A DNA stretch of 9,937 nt, taken from NCBI GenBank assembly GCA_900548875.1, contig URMA01000101.1, forward strand, positions 1 to 9,937, given 5' to 3'. The translations under genes were made by a program, and so were the position numbers. Of the stretch, positions 7,401-9,937 are shown one piece after another (the first letter of the stretch is position 1; the number at the start of each line of letters is the position of its first letter). The notes beneath the pieces were generated by a model. It was not told the origin of the DNA. It made no database searches and was given only the letters and a program-made list of their open reading frames with translations. This DNA comes from an uncultured Porphyromonadaceae bacterium. GTDB lineage: Bacteria > Bacteroidota > Bacteroidia > Bacteroidales > Muribaculaceae.

Positions 7401-7988
7401 CAGGCTGAGCAGGTGGACAGCCACCGACACGCCGACAGTGTAGGCAATCGCTACGAGATAGCGGTCGGAATGCGGCTGGTCGCTACGGTTTTCCCACTTG
7501 AGAATCAGCCAGAAAATCAACGCCGTACAGAAAGAAGAGAAGGCATAAACCTCACCTTCGACGGCCGAGAACCAGAACGTGTCGCTCCAGGTATAGGCCA
7601 ATGCGCCTACCACGCCGCTGCCCATGATGAGAAGCAGCTGCTGCCAGCTATATTCCGTTTCTTCGTCTTTGGTAATCAGTTTGCGAACAAGGTGCGTAAT
7701 GGTCCAGAACAGCAACAGGATAGTTCCGGCACTAAGCAGGCCCGACATTGTGTTGACACAGATTGCCACCGTATCCGGTCCGGAAGCGAAATTGACAAAG
7801 AAGCGCGCGGCAAGCATGAAAATCGGGTTGCCGGGCGGGTGTCCCACTTCGAGTTTATTACCTTGAGCGATAAATTCGCCACAATCCCAGAAACTCGCTG
7901 TAGGCTCCAGTGTCGACAGATAGGTGAATGCCGCAATGACAAACATCAGCCAGCCTAACGAGTTGTTCAACAAATTGTATTTTTTCAT
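4479..7988 (-). CDS. DUF2723 (TMEM260-like, GT117) membrane protein, candidate protein O-mannosyltransferase
   Basis: An 1169-residue multi-pass inner-membrane protein of the DUF2723 family, which includes TMEM260/GT117 protein O-mannosyltransferases with a GT-C fold. Residues 10-27 form the first membrane helix, followed by ASFWDCGEF (31-39); its D35 and E38 lie in the first loop where GT-C enzymes carry catalytic acids. GHPPGNP (49-55) follows, and hydrophobic helices continue to about residue 360. A soluble stretch (about 365-575) precedes a second group of helices (577-592, 601-621, 640-661, 681-698) that contains the family motif QPRERDYAF (627-635). NGDNDTFPLWYAQEVEGW (732-749) and the rest are soluble, ending in a helical C-terminal region. 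I chose ATG 7988 over an in-frame TTG at 8024 because that TTG lies inside the -7 promoter element. Enzyme activity, likely with a polyprenyl-phosphate-mannose donor, is inferred from the family and not shown by this sequence. Confidence 0.93.
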   Translation of the reverse strand: MKKYNLLNNSLGWLMFVIAAFTYLSTLEPTASFWDCGEFIAQGNKLEVGHPPGNPIFMLAARFFVNFASGPDTVAICVNTMSGLLSAGTILLLFWTITHLVRKLITKDEETEYSWQQLLLIMGSGVVGALAYTWSDTFWFSAVEGEVYAFSSFCTALIFWLILKWENRSDQPHSDRYLVAIAYTVGVSVAVHLLSLLCIPAIVLVFYYKKFKNTNVKGSLLALLVSFGIIVLILFGLVPGFVEVAQYFELLFVNTFGLGFNSGVIAYAIIVSALFIWAIYEFYRQNHPGRMKLSFFLSIVASGMFFIGDGLLIAVVLTVALAIYLFKFCKKVPVRILNNIILSVAVIFIGYSSYALILIRSNARTPMDQNSPDNVFALADYLNREQYGKTPLLYGPVYSAPILYEVQNDGTQKPVKKFGKALYRKEVKTTPDAPDRYIKIGYAEDYVTSPEMNMLFPRLYSSAMAQSYSDWLGGIKGKQVQATTLVDKNGNTLGTDYRTKPTFGENLEYFINYQLNYMYWRYFMWNFAGRQNDIQGQGEITHGNWISGIPAIDNFRLGDQSLLPDDYGKGNAGHNVYYMLPLLLGIIGLLWQAYKGKRGIEQFWVIFFLFFMTGIAIVLYLNQTPGQPRERDYAFAGSFYAYAIWIGMGVVGLWRLLCLLLKKVLTKDATAESETTTTNTLAVVAVVLGLIVPVQMVSQTWDDHDRSGRYAARDFGMNYLSSVDENGILFTNGDNDTFPLWYAQEVEGWRTDVRVVNLSYLSTDWYINQMRRPAYESAALPMLAPRDAFAYDRRQFNYFIDPDTAMIVPAQSALKAFYSDDYNKNAWGLPEFKYPQMFIPVNADDAVKNGIVAEKDRNRIAEYIRLNMLADRYTVGDGGMTSSKVMSIDIISSVIKEGWKRPIYFAMTVPESYYDGLMPYMESTGMAYELTPIEYGYDGTFAVNTDKAYRNVTEKFRWGGLDVKSPEDAPYLDETVRRMVTTTRSTMVDLASALVLEGLQAKSQLSDTVGGMRPLVKGTPEYVKTEKYMNDRFAKAHHILDLIEQKLPTFASPYSVQIGQQIAQVSYLLGSEAGMKAETERAKRIIESEIMRWGQYVRFYQSLNPRQYSLLTNTDMYIDTYYLMDLLQLHNTIMPEETEAIVKRLQAEGVNLERVFARYPKADGQAKEQ

Positions 7989-8021
7989 TACCGGTAGTGT
8001 TATTTTTCTTTTTACAACTTG

Positions 8022-8029
8022 CAAAGATA
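8022..8029 (-). promoter_or_regulatory. Bacteroidetes -7 promoter element upstream of the DUF2723 gene
   Basis: The minus strand reads TATCTTTG, an exact match to the Bacteroidetes primary sigma factor -7 consensus TAnnTTTG. It lies 33 bases before the ATG at 7988, leaving a leader of roughly 25 bases, AT-rich and without a Shine-Dalgarno sequence. No clear TTTG is visible at the expected -33 position. The site is in the 90-base gap after the histidine kinase, where I see no strong terminator, so the gene may be read from this promoter and also by read-through. Confidence 0.7.
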
Positions 8030-8078
8030 GTGTGTTAGATATGTACTTTAGGCATTTAGCTCCTTAATTGTGGTTAAA

Positions 8079-9356
8079 TTATTGGTTTTTTGCGATACGG
8101 AAAGTATGGAAGGAATCGACAAACGAATAATTTACCGTCAGAGCAAACTGTTCGCAAATGGAACGGACGATGGTCAGTCCGAGTCCGGTCGACTCGCTTT
8201 TCCGCTTTTTCCCCTGATTGAAACGGTGGAAAATGCTTTCTCCGTCAAGGGCCTCATCGGCCGGCCCGTTGCTGACAACAAATTCCCGGGAATTTATGCG
8301 GATACGGATAATGCCCTCGTCCGTATGCACAAACGCATTCTTCAGCAGATTGGTGACAAGCATCGATGCCAGCTGTTCGTTGATTTCACATTCGAAATCG
8401 CCGTCGCGCTCCACTTCCACGCTAATATCCTTATAGGAATAAATAGCCTTGTAGTCGTCGAGCACATTGTCGACAATCCGGGAAAACGACACGTTCGTCG
8501 TGTCGGGGAACTGTCCGTTTTCGATACGCGACAGCAGAAGCATCGACTTGTTGAGCTTCACGATGTTGCCCAGTGAATGATGAATCTTGGCCAACGCCTC
8601 CAGCTGTTCGGGCGTAAGCGTCTCGTCCTCCATCAGCATTTCCACGCGGTTGATGCTGATGGCCAGCGGAGTCTGCAACTCGTGCGAAGCATTGCCCGTA
8701 AATTCGCGCTGCTGCTCGTAAAGCTGCTCGTTGCGTTCCATGGTGCGTACACCCACTTCGTTCAACCGGCGGAATTCCGTAATCGTTGTCGGGTTGTTGA
8801 GCGGGCTGTTCTTCTGCCCTATCCGATAGCTGTCAAGCCACTTCAGGAATACATACAGCGGCCGCATGCTGCGATAGAACACGAACGAGTTGATTGCCAC
8901 CACGGCAACCACCAGACAGCAGAAGAGAATGACAATCCAATAGAGTATGGCTTCGCGGATATCCTCTTTCTCAAAGGTCGGAGTGGCTACTGTCAGTTTG
9001 AAATAACGGCCCTCCATGTTCTTGAATATCGTGCAGCGCAACCGTGCCGGCTCCGTTTCGTCGAGCCAGACGATGAACACCTCCGCATCGGCATAGCTGA
9101 TTTGTGGCTGCGACAGCGCTTCAGCCGCCGATATTTCTTCCAGATAATACTGGTTGTTCGTCCCGTTGCTCACGCTAGGCAGTTCCTCGCCGCTCAGCGC
9201 CTTTATCATGATTTGTTCGGAATAGTCGTCGAGCTGGTCGTCTACCTCATCATTCACCACCCCCATGATGGCAAAATAGAACAGCACGGCCCACACCGCC
9301 AGGATAAGCACCATGGCGAGCGTAATACGGTAGATGATGCGGTAGATGAGTTTCAT
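8079..9356 (-). CDS. Membrane sensor histidine kinase
   Basis: A 425-residue HisKA-type sensor kinase, partner of the response regulator just upstream. Membrane helix 1 spans about residues 11-34 and helix 2 about 136-161. The roughly 100 residues between them form the periplasmic sensor domain, which I do not recognise. A short HAMP-like linker starting near MRPL (164-167) leads to the H box FTGNASHELQTPLA (219-232) with phospho-acceptor H225. The ATP-binding domain has the N box with N336 and N340 (TNLLKNAFVH), a reduced G1 region VSNGPADEALD (361-371) in place of the classic DxGxG, the F box IFHRFNQG (375-382) and the G2 box STGLGLTIV (389-397). Its ATG overlaps the regulator's TGA as ATGA, implying translational coupling. 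The signal and target genes cannot be read from the sequence. Confidence 0.95.
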   Translation of the reverse strand: MKLIYRIIYRITLAMVLILAVWAVLFYFAIMGVVNDEVDDQLDDYSEQIMIKALSGEELPSVSNGTNNQYYLEEISAAEALSQPQISYADAEVFIVWLDETEPARLRCTIFKNMEGRYFKLTVATPTFEKEDIREAILYWIVILFCCLVVAVVAINSFVFYRSMRPLYVFLKWLDSYRIGQKNSPLNNPTTITEFRRLNEVGVRTMERNEQLYEQQREFTGNASHELQTPLAISINRVEMLMEDETLTPEQLEALAKIHHSLGNIVKLNKSMLLLSRIENGQFPDTTNVSFSRIVDNVLDDYKAIYSYKDISVEVERDGDFECEINEQLASMLVTNLLKNAFVHTDEGIIRIRINSREFVVSNGPADEALDGESIFHRFNQGKKRKSESTGLGLTIVRSICEQFALTVNYSFVDSFHTFRIAKNQ

Positions 9357-9937
9357 TCTGCTGTTTCCTCCATTTTATAGCCAAATCCGTAGACTGCCTT
9401 GATTTCAATGCCTGCATCGGCATCCTTCAGTTTCTTGCGGAGATTCTTGATATGGGCATAGATAAAGTCGAAATTGTCGACCATGTCGATATGGTCGCCC
9501 CACACGGTTTCGGCAAGTGTCTGCTTGTTGATGAGACGGCCGCGGCGGTTCACGAAATACTCCAGAATGTCGTATTCCTTTCGGCTCAGTTCCAAAGGCT
9601 TGTCGTGGGCATACACTTCAAACTTGTCGGGCACGATGCGCAAGTTGCCGATGCGAATCGACGTGTCGCCGCCATGATTGTTGCGGCGTGCCACACTTCG
9701 GATTCGTGCACTCAGTTCAGCCAGATGGAAAGGTTTTGCCAGATAGTCGTCAGCACCCAGATTCAGCCCTTCGATTTTGTCCTCGATGGCATCCTTAGCC
9801 GATACGATAATCACATTTTCGCGCTTGCCCATCTCTTTCAGTTTGCGCAGCAGGTCAAGCCCGCTACCGTCGGGGAGCATGATATCCAAAAGAATACAAT
9901 CATAGTCGTAAGCCATAATCTTGTCGAGAGCGGCGGG
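9353..9937 (-). CDS. OmpR-family response regulator, 5' truncated by window edge
   Basis: The DNA-binding partner of the adjacent histidine kinase. The reading frame is open to the window edge, so about the first 35-40 residues, including the first acidic pocket, are missing; 194 residues are visible. In visible numbering the phospho-acceptor is D18 (CILLDIMLPDGSG), the switch serine is S46 (VIIVSAKD) and the conserved lysine is K68 (YLAKPF). After a linker comes the winged-helix DNA-binding domain, from about residue 94 (SIRIGNLRI) through SRKEYDILEYF and the recognition-helix region IYAHIKNLRKKLK to the wing VYGFGYKM. The TGA overlaps the kinase ATG by four bases (ATGA), a typical single-transcript arrangement. 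No binding sites for it can be assigned in this window. Confidence 0.96.
   Translation of the reverse strand, partial: PAALDKIMAYDYDCILLDIMLPDGSGLDLLRKLKEMGKRENVIIVSAKDAIEDKIEGLNLGADDYLAKPFHLAELSARIRSVARRNNHGGDTSIRIGNLRIVPDKFEVYAHDKPLELSRKEYDILEYFVNRRGRLINKQTLAETVWGDHIDMVDNFDFIYAHIKNLRKKLKDADAGIEIKAVYGFGYKMEETAE

Noticed and set aside
8030..8078. Possible terminator after the histidine kinase
   Set aside because: Only a short TTAA/TTAA pairing is visible, with no GC-rich stem or T-run, so no terminator is called.
8577..9380. 267-codon open frame on the plus strand opposite the histidine kinase
   Set aside because: Antisense shadow covering the kinase; His/Gln-rich composition with no family features.

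Overview
The window is chromosomal housekeeping DNA from a member of the Bacteroidetes, most likely Bacteroidales, with roughly 50% GC. Three things point there: AT-rich leaders without Shine-Dalgarno sequences, a TAnnTTTG-type -7 promoter element in front of the large membrane gene, and protein families with the Bacteroidetes form (extended FtsZ tail, DUF2723/GT117 giant, short QueG). The genus cannot be fixed from the sequence alone. Coding density is very high and no stretch over 100 bases lacks a gene. I see no mobile element, tRNA, rRNA or CRISPR array.

Left part (1-2859, plus strand): the 3' part of ftsZ (cell division tubulin homologue, 5' end outside the window), then a GatB/YqeY-domain protein, then serS (seryl-tRNA synthetase). 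Gaps are 40 and 32 bases with no terminator between the genes. A strong GC-rich hairpin with a T-run ends the unit directly after serS.

Middle part (2862-4461, minus strand): queG (epoxyqueuosine reductase) converges on serS and shares the short terminator region. Upstream of it, overlapping by 32 bases, is a NodB-type polysaccharide deacetylase, so these two are co-transcribed. A terminator hairpin, well paired only in the minus-strand RNA, separates them from the next gene.

Right part (4479-9937, minus strand): an 1169-residue DUF2723 membrane protein related to TMEM260/GT117 protein O-mannosyltransferases has its own recognisable promoter. Upstream of it lies a two-component system: an OmpR-type response regulator (5' end cut by the window) and a membrane sensor histidine kinase, joined by an ATGA stop/start overlap.

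Together the genes cover division (FtsZ), translation and tRNA modification (SerS, QueG, perhaps YqeY) and the cell envelope (deacetylase, GT-C mannosyltransferase candidate, two-component sensor). I found no clear undescribed system. The most rewarding items are the possible role of the DUF2723 protein in Bacteroidetes O-glycosylation, the 37-residue extension after the FtsZ tail peptide, and an AT-rich codon island inside ftsZ.
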